Source of the DNA: Deltaproteobacteria bacterium
GTDB taxonomy: Bacteria; Myxococcota_A; Polyangia; Polyangiales; JADJMO01
Reading direction: 5' to 3'
DNA: 61,049 bases
NCBI GenBank assembly: GCA_016182965.1
Contig: JACPFM010000003.1
Coordinates: 1-61,049 of the forward strand
The position numbers and the translations under genes are program-made. Positions 26,347 through 34,518 of this stretch are shown piece by piece (positions within the stretch are counted from its first letter, which is position 1; every line of letters starts with the position of its first letter). The notes under the pieces are model-generated. The model did no database searches. It saw only the letters and a program-made list of their open reading frames with translations, and was not told the DNA's origin.

Positions 26347-27018
26347 ATGCGAGCCGTGCGTCCCACCCCCGTGGTCACGGGGAAGGCCGCGCTCCTCCGC
26401 GCCCTGAAGCACGCGCTCGACGGCGAAAAGGAGGCGAACGAGTTCCTGCGCATGGTCCTGTGGGACGCGCACATGCAGGCGGTCCCCGAGGGCCGCGACG
26501 CCTACGAGGCGTTCGTCCGCGAGGAGGTCCTGCCGCGGCTCGTGCCGATGGTGCGGCTCGACAAACTCCACGATTTGGTGCGCCGCACGATCGGAGAGGA
26601 GGGGAGCCTCCACCCGCCACCGCTGAAGGTGCACGGGGCCGTGCCCGGTGAGCAGCCGGCCGCCTCGCGTCGGGCGCGGGTGGTGCTCGTCGATGCCGAC
26701 GCGTTCCGCAGGATGGGCGTTTCGCGCGAGCTGGTTCGTGCGGGTTTCGACGTGGAGGTGGTCGCGACGCCGGCCGAGGTGCTGAACGTCGAGGCCTTCC
26801 ACGCGGTGATCCTGCCGCTCGACGAGGAGGGGGAGCGCGTCGCCCGGGCCCTCGCTTCCGCAGGGACCCGCGCCGGTCTGGTCACCTACGACGACGCCTC
26901 CCACCGCGCGGCCGTCAAGCGCGTCATCGACGCATGGCCGAGCGACAAGGTGGCGATCGTCGGGCGCGACGCGACGCCGGCGGCGCTCTGCTCCCGCGTG
27001 AAGATCGTGATCGGCTAG
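26347..27018 (+). CDS. Helical domain plus degenerate receiver-like domain
   Basis: 223 residues from the ATG at 26347 (ATG 26302 is an alternative). Residues about 10-85 are helical and acidic/basic mixed (ALLRALKHALDGEKEANEFL, YEAFVREEVLPRLVPMVRLD), with no family I recognise. Residues about 110-223 follow the response-regulator receiver fold (ARVVLVDADAFRRMGVSREL, FHAVILPLDEEGERVARALA), but the position of the phospho-acceptor Asp is Pro in AVILPLDEE, and the terminal Lys is not evident. It is therefore likely a non-phosphorylated receiver used for protein contacts. The TAG stop lies inside the left end of the following repeat element. Confidence 0.6.
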   Translation: MRAVRPTPVVTGKAALLRALKHALDGEKEANEFLRMVLWDAHMQAVPEGRDAYEAFVREEVLPRLVPMVRLDKLHDLVRRTIGEEGSLHPPPLKVHGAVPGEQPAASRRARVVLVDADAFRRMGVSRELVRAGFDVEVVATPAEVLNVEAFHAVILPLDEEGERVARALASAGTRAGLVTYDDASHRAAVKRVIDAWPSDKVAIVGRDATPAALCSRVKIVIG

Positions 27019-27272
27019 TACCGCCGGCCGGAAATTTGGCCAGGGACGTTCGATGACGGAAGCGGTCACGGAAGCGGACGCGGTGACGGCAGCGGTAGCG
27101 ACTGCGGGAGCGGACCACGGATCGCGAGCCCATCCCGCTGACCGCTGCCGCCCCCGCTGACCGCTGCCGCCGCCGCTCACGCTTCCGCTCCCGCGCCCGC
27201 TACCGCTGCCGCTGCCGCGTACCGCGGCCCATCGCTCGATGTATGCGGACACTTCCGGCCGGCCGTACTAGG
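27015..27272. mobile_element. MITE-like element with 19-bp terminal inverted repeats
   Basis: CTAGTACCGCCGGCCGGAA (27015-27033) and the reverse complement of 27254-27272 differ at one base of 19. The 258-base unit carries no gene. Its interior is two arms of imperfect hexamers: GCGGNA-type repeats from about 27055 to 27118, and complementary TNCCGC-type repeats from about 27145 to 27220, giving a long hairpin potential. The stop codon of the upstream gene (TAG 27016-27018) lies within the left end. Confidence 0.65.
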
Positions 27273-27310
27273 GCGGAAGTCAGCCCGCTCGCTGCGCTCG
27301 CGGGCAATTT

Positions 27311-27403
27311 GCCCTCACCCCGCCCCCTCTCCCAAAGGTAGAGGGGCCCAGAAGAGCAGGAATTCTCGAGCCCTCTCCCACCGGGAGAGGGTTGGGTGAG
27401 GGC
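27311..27403. repeat. REP-like palindromic repeat
   Basis: The left end GCCCTCACCCCGCCCCCTCT (27311-) pairs with the right end GGGAGAGGGTTGGGTGAGGG (27383-27402), with a further internal CCCTCTCCC/GGGAGAGGG hairpin at about 27371-27389. This GCCCTCACCC...CCCTCTCCC hairpin type is a widespread intergenic repeat in high-GC proteobacterial genomes. It lies downstream of the 27564 gene, where it may end or stabilise the transcript. Confidence 0.65.
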
Positions 27404-27428
27404 AAGAGTCGCGAGACGCCCTTCTCGT

Positions 27429-27456
27429 TTGGACCTTCGACCTTGGACCTTTGACC
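27429..27456. repeat. GGTCSAA heptamer array (4 units)
   Basis: Four consecutive 7-base units on the plus strand: TTGGACC, TTCGACC, TTGGACC, TTTGACC (reverse complement consensus GGTCSAA). Together with the elements at 27015-27403 this accounts for most of the 545-base gap between genes here; the remaining 100 bases before 27564 hold nothing I recognise. Confidence 0.85.
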
Positions 27457-27563
27457 CAGTCTCCACAGGGGGTTGCGCCGTGACAACGGTGTAGGTCGTG
27501 CGTCCCGCCGAGACTGCGGGGTCGAGTCCTCGGTTGCTGCCCGCGGGCTGCGGACCACGGGAC

Positions 27564-28367
27564 TCACATCTTGTTGTGGCTTCGTGCGTGCTGAAGGCAG
27601 TAGACGGTGGGCTTGCCGCCGCAGACCTCCTGACAGGTGCACACGCGCAGATCGGCGTCGGGATCGTCGTCGGTGAGCCCACAGATCTTGCACTTGCGCG
27701 CCGGGCGCTCGTCGACGTCGGCGCGCATCTGCGCGCGGCGTCGCTCGGCGCGCGCGACCTGCCCTTGCTCGCGCGCGAGGGCGAGGAGCGTCTTGCCGAA
27801 GAAGAGGAGGTAGTTCGCGAGCGCGAGGCCGATGGCCACGCGGGCGGGCATGCCGCCCTTGATCGCCTCGTAGCCGAGGAACGCCGCCGCGATCCACGCC
27901 GACCACTTGGCGCGCATCGGGATGACGAAGAACAGCAGGAACTCGTAGTTCGGGAACAGCGTCGCGAACGCGAAGAGGACCGTCGTGTGGAGGTACATCG
28001 CCGAGACCATCGGCAGGCCGAGGATCATCGACGCGGCGACCGTCCCGACGATGCCGATCAGGTAGTAGACGTTGAGCTTGAAGGAGCCCCACGCCTCCTC
28101 GAGCGCCGAGCCGAGGCTCGCGTAGAAGAGGATGCCGATCGCGACCCACATCAGGCCGCCGCCCGGCGGGATGAACACCCACGTGATCAGCCGCCACACC
28201 TCGCCGCGCATCACCTCCTGCGGCAGCAGCACCAGCTTGAGGATGAAGCTCCGCTGCACCATCCCGAGGGCGTAGACGACGGCGGAGGTGATCGCGATCA
28301 CGTACGCGATGCGCGGGATCGCGAGCTTGCCGAACCGGCGTTCGAGGCGCGCGAGGAGGCGGTCCAT
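27564..28367 (-). CDS. Rhomboid-like membrane protein without visible protease active site, with Cys-rich tail
   Basis: 267 residues from the ATG at 28367. There are five to six membrane segments, with rhomboid-like features GEVWRLITWVFIP (after TM1) and LGSALEEAWG. The catalytic GxSG is absent (MYLHTTVLFAFATLFPNYEF occupies that place) and no helix-6 His is seen, so it resembles the non-proteolytic rhomboid relatives. The cytosolic tail CKICGLTDDD...CTCQEVCGGKPTVYCLQH has seven Cys plus His and looks like a zinc-binding module. Downstream lie repeat elements; upstream is the 28422 gene, 54 bases away and co-directional. Confidence 0.7.
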   Translation of the reverse strand: MDRLLARLERRFGKLAIPRIAYVIAITSAVVYALGMVQRSFILKLVLLPQEVMRGEVWRLITWVFIPPGGGLMWVAIGILFYASLGSALEEAWGSFKLNVYYLIGIVGTVAASMILGLPMVSAMYLHTTVLFAFATLFPNYEFLLFFVIPMRAKWSAWIAAAFLGYEAIKGGMPARVAIGLALANYLLFFGKTLLALAREQGQVARAERRRAQMRADVDERPARKCKICGLTDDDPDADLRVCTCQEVCGGKPTVYCLQHARSHNKM

Positions 28368-28421
28368 CGGATCGCGGACAGTCGTCAGTCGCGGCCCGAC
28401 CGTCAAGCCGGGCCGTGCGTC

Positions 28422-29525
28422 TCAGGCGACCTCGACGTCGACCGACGCCCCGCGCGCGGTGGGGCGCAGCCGCGCCGCGAGCTTGTGCCAGCGTCCGTTT
28501 CCGTCGCGCGCGTCGTCGGAGATCATCTTCGTCGCCGCGTCGAGCAGGGCGCGCGAAGGGTCGAGCGAGATCAGATCGCCGCCGCCGTCGAGCGCGACGA
28601 GCTGCACGAAGAAGCGGTGCTTCCCGGGCTGGACCGCCTCGACCCGGACCACCACGAGCGCCTGCGCGAACTGCGGCACCGTCGTGGCGATGTCGGCGAG
28701 CGCGGTCTGCGCGACCGGCATGAAGATCTCGCGCGCGGGCTCGCGGATCGGGAGGTTCACCTGCGGCGGCGGCGGCGTCGGCGCGCGGGGCGCCTTGGGG
28801 ATGGCGTCGAGCATCGGCTCGGGCGAGAGGTCGAGCGGCGGCATCGTCCGGACGCCGAGCAGCGCGGCGCGCTCGCCGGACGGGTTGCGCGGCGGCGGCG
28901 CGACGCTCCACGCCGTCTTCGGGGCGCCGACCGCGGCAGGCACGAAGCTCGGACCGATGCCGACGCCCGTTTCGTGCGGATCGGTGGTCAGCCACGCCGG
29001 GCGCTGGCTCGCGCTCGTGATGTTGGTGTCCCTCAGCGACGAACCGTCGGAGACCATGCGCGGCGCCTCGCTGGCGCCTCCGCCGAAGAGCGCGAACCAG
29101 CTCACCCGATCGACGGCGCGCGATCGATAGAGGCCGTCGGCGCGGAGCAGCTGCAGCGCGAGGTGCGTGAGCAGCTCGGCGTCCTCGAGCGACTCGGCGC
29201 CGACCGAGTCGGTGGTCAGCTCGCTGAGCGCGTAGTTCTGCCCCTCGCGGTAGATGACGTCGAGCTTCGAGCGCGGGAACTCGGCGAATTTCGCGCCGTG
29301 CCACCACCAATAGAACATGCCCAGATCGGGCACCCAGTCGGCGATGCGCTCGGCGCGCGGCTGCCAGAGGACGCCCCCGTGGCGCGTGAACACGACCGTG
29401 CCGGTGCGATCGTCGAAGCGCGCGGCGTCGTGGCCGGCGACCCGCTGCGCCTGACGCTCGAGCGTGCGCTGGACGTCCGGCTCCATGAGCAAGGCGACTC
29501 GACGGAGCTTGTTCGAGAGCGGCAT
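28422..29525 (-). CDS. Hypothetical protein
   Basis: 367 residues from the ATG at 29525 (an in-frame ATG 17 codons upstream is less likely). The N-terminal part (about 1-165) is globular, with aromatic-rich MFYWWWHGAKFAEFPRSKLD; the middle (165-270) is Ser/Pro/Ala-rich linker; the C-terminus (270-367) is a second small domain (ALVVVRVEAVQPGKHRFFVQ). There is no signal peptide, membrane segment or recognised motif. It is co-directional with the rhomboid-like gene and 47 bases from the lipid-kinase gene stop, so it probably belongs to one transcription unit with them. Confidence 0.6.
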   Translation of the reverse strand: MPLSNKLRRVALLMEPDVQRTLERQAQRVAGHDAARFDDRTGTVVFTRHGGVLWQPRAERIADWVPDLGMFYWWWHGAKFAEFPRSKLDVIYREGQNYALSELTTDSVGAESLEDAELLTHLALQLLRADGLYRSRAVDRVSWFALFGGGASEAPRMVSDGSSLRDTNITSASQRPAWLTTDPHETGVGIGPSFVPAAVGAPKTAWSVAPPPRNPSGERAALLGVRTMPPLDLSPEPMLDAIPKAPRAPTPPPPQVNLPIREPAREIFMPVAQTALADIATTVPQFAQALVVVRVEAVQPGKHRFFVQLVALDGGGDLISLDPSRALLDAATKMISDDARDGNGRWHKLAARLRPTARGASVDVEVA

Positions 29526-29572
29526 TCGCGGGATCCCCCGCAAGCAGATGTAGCTCGCGCAGCCGCGGTTTG

Positions 29573-30579
29573 TCACGAATGCGGCACGAGCACCGACAGG
29601 CTGGGACCGGCCGTCACGACGACTCGGCGAGCCACGCGCAGGTCGCCGTCGACCACGAACGGGCCCGCCGTCGGGAACTCGACCGCGAGCTCGGAGGCGA
29701 GATCGTCGAAATGGGGCTCGGGCGGCGCGCCTATCGGCACGCCGCGCAGCACGCGCGTCATGCGCGGACCGAGCGCCCGCGGAGGCAGACCGCTCACCAC
29801 CACGTGCGGGCGGCTCGGGTCCTCGCCGCCGCGATGGGTGACGCGCATTCCCAGACCGAGATCGCGCAGCACCGACGCGACCACGAGGCTCGAGGCCTCC
29901 CAGGGGAGGCGCCGCCCGTCGACGGTCACGTCGCAGGGCAGCGGCTCGAGGACGCGGCGCGCGTACGGTCCCGACACGAACGACTCCGCGAACACGCGGG
30001 CGACGATCTTCGCGGCGGCGGCGACGCCCGCGCCGCCGGAGGGCGCGTCGACGATCGGCTCGCCGCGCAGCGCGGCGCGCTCCGCCTCGGCGGCGCGCGG
30101 GTCGTAGAGCTCGAAGAACGAGGCGACCAGGCCGGTGCCGAAGATGAACCCGACGCGTCGATCGAGCTCCGTCGTGATCGCGAGGGTGGGCGTCCGCATC
30201 ACGTTCGCTTCACGTGAGGCGGAGGCGGCCGCGTGCACCACGCGCGCGATGCCGGCGAAGGCGTCGCCCGACACCGCCCGCCGGGCGCGAACGCGAAGAC
30301 GGGCAGCGGCTCGTCGCCCCACGCGTCGACGACCGCGGTCGCGGTCGCGCCGTACGAGCCGTCGCCGCCGCACGTGACCACCACCTGCGCGCGGGCGGCG
30401 TGCGCGTCGCGCGCCGCCTGCACGAGCTCGGCGCGGGTGCGGGTCACCCGCACGACGGCGCGGCCCTCGAGCAGCCGATCGACGTCGAACAGCAGCGAGC
30501 GCGCCTCGACGAAGCGGCGGGCGTTGGCGTTGACGATGACGAAGACCTCCCCGCCGATCGGGGAGCGAGCTGGGGCCAT
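29573..30579 (-). pseudogene. Diacylglycerol/lipid kinase family gene with frame break
   Basis: From the ATG at 30579 the first frame reads EVFVIVNANARRFVEARSLL, then the catalytic nucleotide loop VVVTCGGDGSYGATATAVVD and PVFAFAPGG, then loses homology near 30287. The family pattern resumes in another frame (SGDAFAGIARVVHAAASASR) and continues to a normal end at 29573. DAG-kinase and lipid-kinase proteins have a GGTxN-x2-A-R-like segment after APGG; here that segment, about ten residues, is missing together with the frame. A deletion of 3n+1 bases in a GGCGGGCGG tract would explain it. The product as written should be non-functional; a sequencing or assembly error is the alternative. Confidence 0.75.
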
Positions 30580-30604
30580 CGCGGGGTACACTCCCCGCGA
30601 TGGC
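30575..30604. promoter_or_regulatory. Perfect 12-bp inverted repeat covering two divergent start codons
   Basis: GCCATCGCGGGG (30575-30586), spacer TACACT, CCCCGCGATGGC (30593-30604). The lipid-kinase start (30579..30577) and the HEAT-protein start (30600) lie symmetrically in the two arms, only 20 bases apart. Neither has a ribosome binding site. TACACT fits a TAnnnT -10 element ending seven bases before the plus-strand ATG, the spacing of a leaderless mRNA; this reading is inference. Confidence 0.6.
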
Positions 30605-31925
30605 CAGCGCCCGCAAGCGTCTCGTGCTCGGTCTCCTCGTATGGGTCGCGTCTTCGTCGCTCGCCGCGTGCGGTCGCGCGCCGGCGGTGCGGTACGCGCA
30701 CAACGGCGATTTCCCCGCGCTCGCCAGGGAGCTCGACGGTCGCGCGAAGAGCGGCGATCTCGACGACGCGGACGTGCGCGACGTCGCCCGCGCCGTCCTC
30801 GAGCACGATCTGCAGCGCTTCTCCGGCGACGAGGGCGTGAATCGGACCCTCGCGCTCTCGGCGTGCGCCAAGCCGATGACCTCGGCCCTCGAGAAGACCG
30901 CGAAGGGAGACGACGACGTCGCCGCGGCGGCGGCGTGGGTGCTCGTGGACTCCGGCGCGCTCGCGGTCGACACCTTCAGCGACGCGCACAAGGACGATCC
31001 GCGCCCGCGCTGGCGCGCGGCGGCGACGCGCGGGTTGATCGACGCCGGCGAGGGCGCGCTGCGCACCGCGCGCGCGGCCGACGACGATCAGTGGGTGCGC
31101 CTCGCCGCCGTCGAGGCCGCGGGCGACGCCGGCTGCGCCACCGATTTCCCGCTGCTGCTCGAGTCGGCGCGCAAGGATCCGATGCCCATCGTGCGCGTCG
31201 ACGCCGTGCGCGGCCTCGCGAAGATCGCGCCGCGCCTCGACGGCCCGAGCCCGCGCGCCGAGCTCGTCGAGCGCATCGCCGAGCTGTGGGCCGACGGCGA
31301 CGACGCGATGCGCGGCGCGGTGGCGCGCGCGTGGGGCTCGCCCACCTTGTTCTCGGCCGGCGGTCGGCAGCGGCTCGAGTCCGCGCTCGGCAAGGAGGAG
31401 GGGCACGCCACGATCGAGGCGGCGTCCGCGATGATGATGGCGGGCGCGTCCGACGGCGCGCTGGTGCTGTCGAAGATGGCGAAGACGGGCGATCCGGCCG
31501 TGCGCGCGCACGCGCTCCGCCTCCTCGATCCTGCGCGACCCGATCACGCCGAGGTGCTGCTCGAGGCGATGGCCGCCCCCAAGGAGGGGGCGCCCGACGA
31601 CGCCAACGCCCGGGTGGTCGCCGCGACGGCCCTCCTTCACGCGACGGCGCACCGCGCCAAGGCCGTCGAGGTCCTGGTCGCCCTGATGGCCCGTCAGGAC
31701 CGGATCGGGACCGAGGCGGCCATCGCCCTGGCCGAAATCAAGGACGAACGCGCCCGCCCGCGCCTGGTCTCCGACCTCGCCACCCCGTCTTTCCTGCGGT
31801 TTCGCGCCGCGTCGGGCCTGGTTCGGCTCGGGCACCCCGAGGAGGTCCGGAGCCTCCTCGCCTCCACGGACCTCGACGTCCGGGATGGCGCGGCGTGCTC
31901 CGTCCTGGCGACCCCGAAGGGCTGA
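30600..31925 (+). CDS. HEAT-repeat lipoprotein
   Basis: 441 residues. A signal peptide with lipobox SLAAC (Cys24) precedes helical repeats of about 30-35 residues: WVRLAAVEAAGDAGCATDFP, VRVDAVRGLAKIAPRLD, VRAHALRLLDPARPDHAEVL and others, matching HEAT/PBS-lyase-like units. It should be anchored to a membrane facing the periplasm and act as a protein-binding scaffold. It is 50 bases upstream of the TatT gene, so it may belong with the TRAP transport genes. Confidence 0.78.
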   Translation: MASARKRLVLGLLVWVASSSLAACGRAPAVRYAHNGDFPALARELDGRAKSGDLDDADVRDVARAVLEHDLQRFSGDEGVNRTLALSACAKPMTSALEKTAKGDDDVAAAAAWVLVDSGALAVDTFSDAHKDDPRPRWRAAATRGLIDAGEGALRTARAADDDQWVRLAAVEAAGDAGCATDFPLLLESARKDPMPIVRVDAVRGLAKIAPRLDGPSPRAELVERIAELWADGDDAMRGAVARAWGSPTLFSAGGRQRLESALGKEEGHATIEAASAMMMAGASDGALVLSKMAKTGDPAVRAHALRLLDPARPDHAEVLLEAMAAPKEGAPDDANARVVAATALLHATAHRAKAVEVLVALMARQDRIGTEAAIALAEIKDERARPRLVSDLATPSFLRFRAASGLVRLGHPEEVRSLLASTDLDVRDGAACSVLATPKG

Positions 31926-31975
31926 CGCGCGAAGCTCTTGACCAGAGCGCCCGCGTCCCGTTACGCACGGAAGCC

Positions 31976-33001
31976 ATGAGCATCTTCCGCCCCCTGGTCG
32001 ACCGGCTTCGCGGCGCCTCCCGCCTCGGCACCGGCCTCGCGCTCGCGTTGGTGATGGCCGCCTCGGTCGGCAGCACGGGCTGCATCAAGAAGACCTTGGC
32101 GAAAGGTCAGATCAAGTCGACCCGCGAGGGCTCGGCGGCCTTCCAGACCACGGCGGATTTCGAGACCGCGCGCATCGCCGCGTCGGCCGGCATCGCGCAG
32201 TTCGAGGGCATGCACATGCTCGTGCCCGACGACGACAACGCTTACTACCTGCTGATCCGCGGCTGGGCGTCGCTCGCCTTCGCGTTCGTCGAGGACGACC
32301 TCGAGAACGCGATCCTGACCGGCGACGAGGACCAGATCGCCTACCAGCGCGCGCGCGCGAAGAGCATGTACACGCGGGCCGTGAACTACGGCCTCGAGTG
32401 GATGGAGCACAAGAACGCGGGCGTGAACGACGCGATCAAGCACGGCTCGGAGAAGGAGATCCAGGACTACGTGCAGAAGTTCGACGACGCCGACGACGCC
32501 GACTTCCTCTTCTGGACGGGCCAGGCGTGGATGGCCCGCGCGAACGTCGACAAGGCGGACATCGGCGGGATCGGCCAGGTCTTCGTCGGCCGCACGTTCG
32601 TCGAGCGCGCCGCGCAGCTGAAGGACGACATCGAGCGCGGCTCGGCGCACGTCCTCCTCGGCTCGTACTACGCGCGCACCGGCTTCAACACGCTGGGCCA
32701 GGAGTCGTTCGACAAGTCCAAGGCGCACTTCGACAAGGCGATGCAGATCAACGGCGGCAAGGTGCTGCTCGGCAGGGTGCAGTTCGCGCGCACCTACGCC
32801 TGCCGCATGAAGGACGACTCGCCCGGTCGCAAGGCCTCGTTCGAGATGTACATGAAGCTGCTCAACGAGGTGCTCGAGGCCGACGATCCGCTGCCCGAGG
32901 CGCGCCTCACCAACGCCATCGCCAAGCGCAAGGCTCGCCGCTACACCTCGAAGAAGTGGATCGACGACGTGGCGCGCGAGGACTGCGGCTGGGAGCTGTA
33001 G
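31976..33001 (+). CDS. TRAP transporter TatT component family lipoprotein
   Basis: 341 residues from the ATG at 31976. Lipobox GSTGC (Cys36). The rest is helical with TPR-like spacing: DDNAYYLLIRGWASLAFAFV, ALWARSKsite-like ARAKSMYTRAVNYGLEWMEH, RGSAHVLLGSYYARTGFNTL, KAHFDKAMQINGGKVLLGRV. This is the TatT (TRAP-associated TPR) family, periplasmic lipoproteins that in Treponema form trimers docking the DctP-type binding protein. The dctPQM genes follow directly. A strong hairpin at 33050-33079 separates it from dctP. Confidence 0.85.
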   Translation: MSIFRPLVDRLRGASRLGTGLALALVMAASVGSTGCIKKTLAKGQIKSTREGSAAFQTTADFETARIAASAGIAQFEGMHMLVPDDDNAYYLLIRGWASLAFAFVEDDLENAILTGDEDQIAYQRARAKSMYTRAVNYGLEWMEHKNAGVNDAIKHGSEKEIQDYVQKFDDADDADFLFWTGQAWMARANVDKADIGGIGQVFVGRTFVERAAQLKDDIERGSAHVLLGSYYARTGFNTLGQESFDKSKAHFDKAMQINGGKVLLGRVQFARTYACRMKDDSPGRKASFEMYMKLLNEVLEADDPLPEARLTNAIAKRKARRYTSKKWIDDVAREDCGWEL

Positions 33002-33049
33002 GTCGCCCTTGACGCGGTGCGGCGGCCGCTGCATCGCTTTCGTCGACCC

Positions 33050-33079
33050 GGGCGGACGAGGTACCCTCCTCGTCCGCCC
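33050..33079 (+). terminator. Terminator-like or processing hairpin between tatT and dctP
   Basis: Perfect 12-bp stem GGGCGGACGAGG (33050-33061) / CCTCGTCCGCCC (33068-33079) with a six-base loop TACCCT. Only TT follows, not a long U tract, so it may act as a transcript stabiliser or partial terminator that lets dctP be expressed at a different level. The dctP ribosome binding site (GAGGAGG) lies about 130 bases further on. Confidence 0.55.
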
Positions 33080-33220
33080 TTCGTGATCGCGGCCCGTGAA
33101 CAAGTAACGGGTCCGGCCCGTCTACCGACGCGGGGGATCGTCTTGCCCCCTTGTCACGGAAGACCGGCGAGAAGAGGCCGCGCCATCGGCGCGGAGGGGC
33201 ACACCCGAGGAGGAAGTCAG

Positions 33221-34237
33221 ATGATTCGTAAGGTCCTTGTGGGGGTGAGCGCGGCCGCGGCTTTGCTGGCGCTCTCCGCCGGCAGCGCGCAAGCGCAGAC
33301 GAAGCTGAAGATCGGCACGCCCGCCGCGCCGGAGTCGCCGTGGGGTCAGGTGTTCAAGACGTGGAAGAAAGCCGTCGAGGCGAAGACGAACAACGCCGTC
33401 TCGTTCGACTTCTTCTTCAACTCGACCCAGGGCACCGAGTCCACGATGGTCGACAAGATGAAGGCCGGCCAGCTCGACGGCGCCGCCCTCACCTCCGTCG
33501 GTCTCGGGAAGATCGACAAGCGCCTGCTGGCGATCCAGGTCCCGGGCGCGGTGCGTTCGTGGAAGGCCGTCGACGCCGTTCGCGCGGCGATCGGCCCCGA
33601 GTACGACAAGTTCCTCACCGACAAGAAGTTCGTCCCGATCGCGTACGCCGACGTCGGTCAGGCGCACTTCCTCTCGAAGGGCTTCGCCGTCCACCAGCCC
33701 GACGACCTCAAGGGCAAGTCACCGTGGGTCTACTCCGAGGACCCGATCCTCAAGACTGTCTACGCGAAGATCGGCGGCGTGAACCCGTTCCCCGCCGAGC
33801 TGATGAGCGTTCTGCCGAACATCGACAACGGCAAGATCAACTGCCTGAGCATCGGCGCGCTCGCCGCCGAGATGCTCCAGTGGAACAGCAAGTTCGACAA
33901 CGCCGTCGATCAGGTCAACGCCATCCTCGTCGGCGGTCTGGTCATGTCGACCGACTCGCTCGACAAGCTCCCCGGCGACCAGAAGGCCGCCGTCCTCGAC
34001 ACCGGCAAGTCGATGGTCACCGCGGCCACCGGCCTCAAGAACCGCATCCGCAACGAGGACGCGGCGGCCTGGAACCGCTTCAAGTCCCGCACCGGCGTCA
34101 CCATCTACGCGCCGACCGCCGACGACATCGCGAAGTGGGAGGTCGTCTTCAAGGCCTCGCGCGACGCGCTCAAGGCCGGCACGTTCGACCCCGGGCTCGT
34201 CTCGAAGATCGAGTCGGTCGGCGCCGCGAACAAGTGA
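33221..34237 (+). CDS. dctP: TRAP transporter substrate-binding protein DctP
   Basis: 338 residues; GAGGAGGAAG lies before the ATG. A signal peptide (MIRKVLVGVSAAAALLALSA, cleavage AQA-QT) is followed by the DctP fold: LKIGTPAAPESPWGQVFKTW, a domain about VDKMKAGQLDGAALTSVGLG, and YADVGQAHFLSKGFAVHQPD. DctP proteins bind small carboxylates or related solutes in the periplasm; the ligand is not readable here. With TatT and the two permease genes it completes a TRAP-T system, driven by ion gradients. Confidence 0.92.
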   Translation: MIRKVLVGVSAAAALLALSAGSAQAQTKLKIGTPAAPESPWGQVFKTWKKAVEAKTNNAVSFDFFFNSTQGTESTMVDKMKAGQLDGAALTSVGLGKIDKRLLAIQVPGAVRSWKAVDAVRAAIGPEYDKFLTDKKFVPIAYADVGQAHFLSKGFAVHQPDDLKGKSPWVYSEDPILKTVYAKIGGVNPFPAELMSVLPNIDNGKINCLSIGALAAEMLQWNSKFDNAVDQVNAILVGGLVMSTDSLDKLPGDQKAAVLDTGKSMVTAATGLKNRIRNEDAAAWNRFKSRTGVTIYAPTADDIAKWEVVFKASRDALKAGTFDPGLVSKIESVGAANK

Positions 34238-34259
34238 GCACCTAGACGCTCTCGCGAAC

Positions 34260-34300
34260 GGAGGTCGGATCGGCGCGCGCGGATCCGGCCTCCGGGCTTT
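34260..34300 (+). terminator. Rho-independent terminator-like hairpin after dctP
   Basis: GGAGGTCGGATC (34260-34271) pairs with GATCCGGCCTCC (34282-34293; one G-U pair), followed by GGGCTTTTG. It lies 23 bases after the dctP stop, so the permease genes, 218 bases later, may be read from lower-level read-through or their own promoter. That fits the usual excess of binding protein over permease. Confidence 0.65.
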
Positions 34301-34430
34301 TGTGGGCGCGTCGGCGATCGGGCCTTGGAGGCAATGACTTCGTAGGCCGAGCCGCCCTCTTCGCGGGCCAGCGGCGCTCTCCGTGCCTCGCCCCGCGCGT
34401 CGGCCGCGACCGACACCGTGCTGCCGGGCG

Positions 34431-34465
34431 TTCCACCTTCGACCTTGGACCTTGGACCTTGGACC
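34431..34465. repeat. GGTCSAA heptamer array (5 units)
   Basis: Five consecutive units on the plus strand: TTCCACC, TTCGACC, TTGGACC, TTGGACC, TTGGACC. Lies between dctP and dctQ, 54 bases before the dctQ start. Confidence 0.9.
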
Positions 34466-34518
34466 CTGGCGTAGGTTTTTCACGCCACGCGTTACGGTCC
34501 TGGTAGCCTCGCCCTCCG

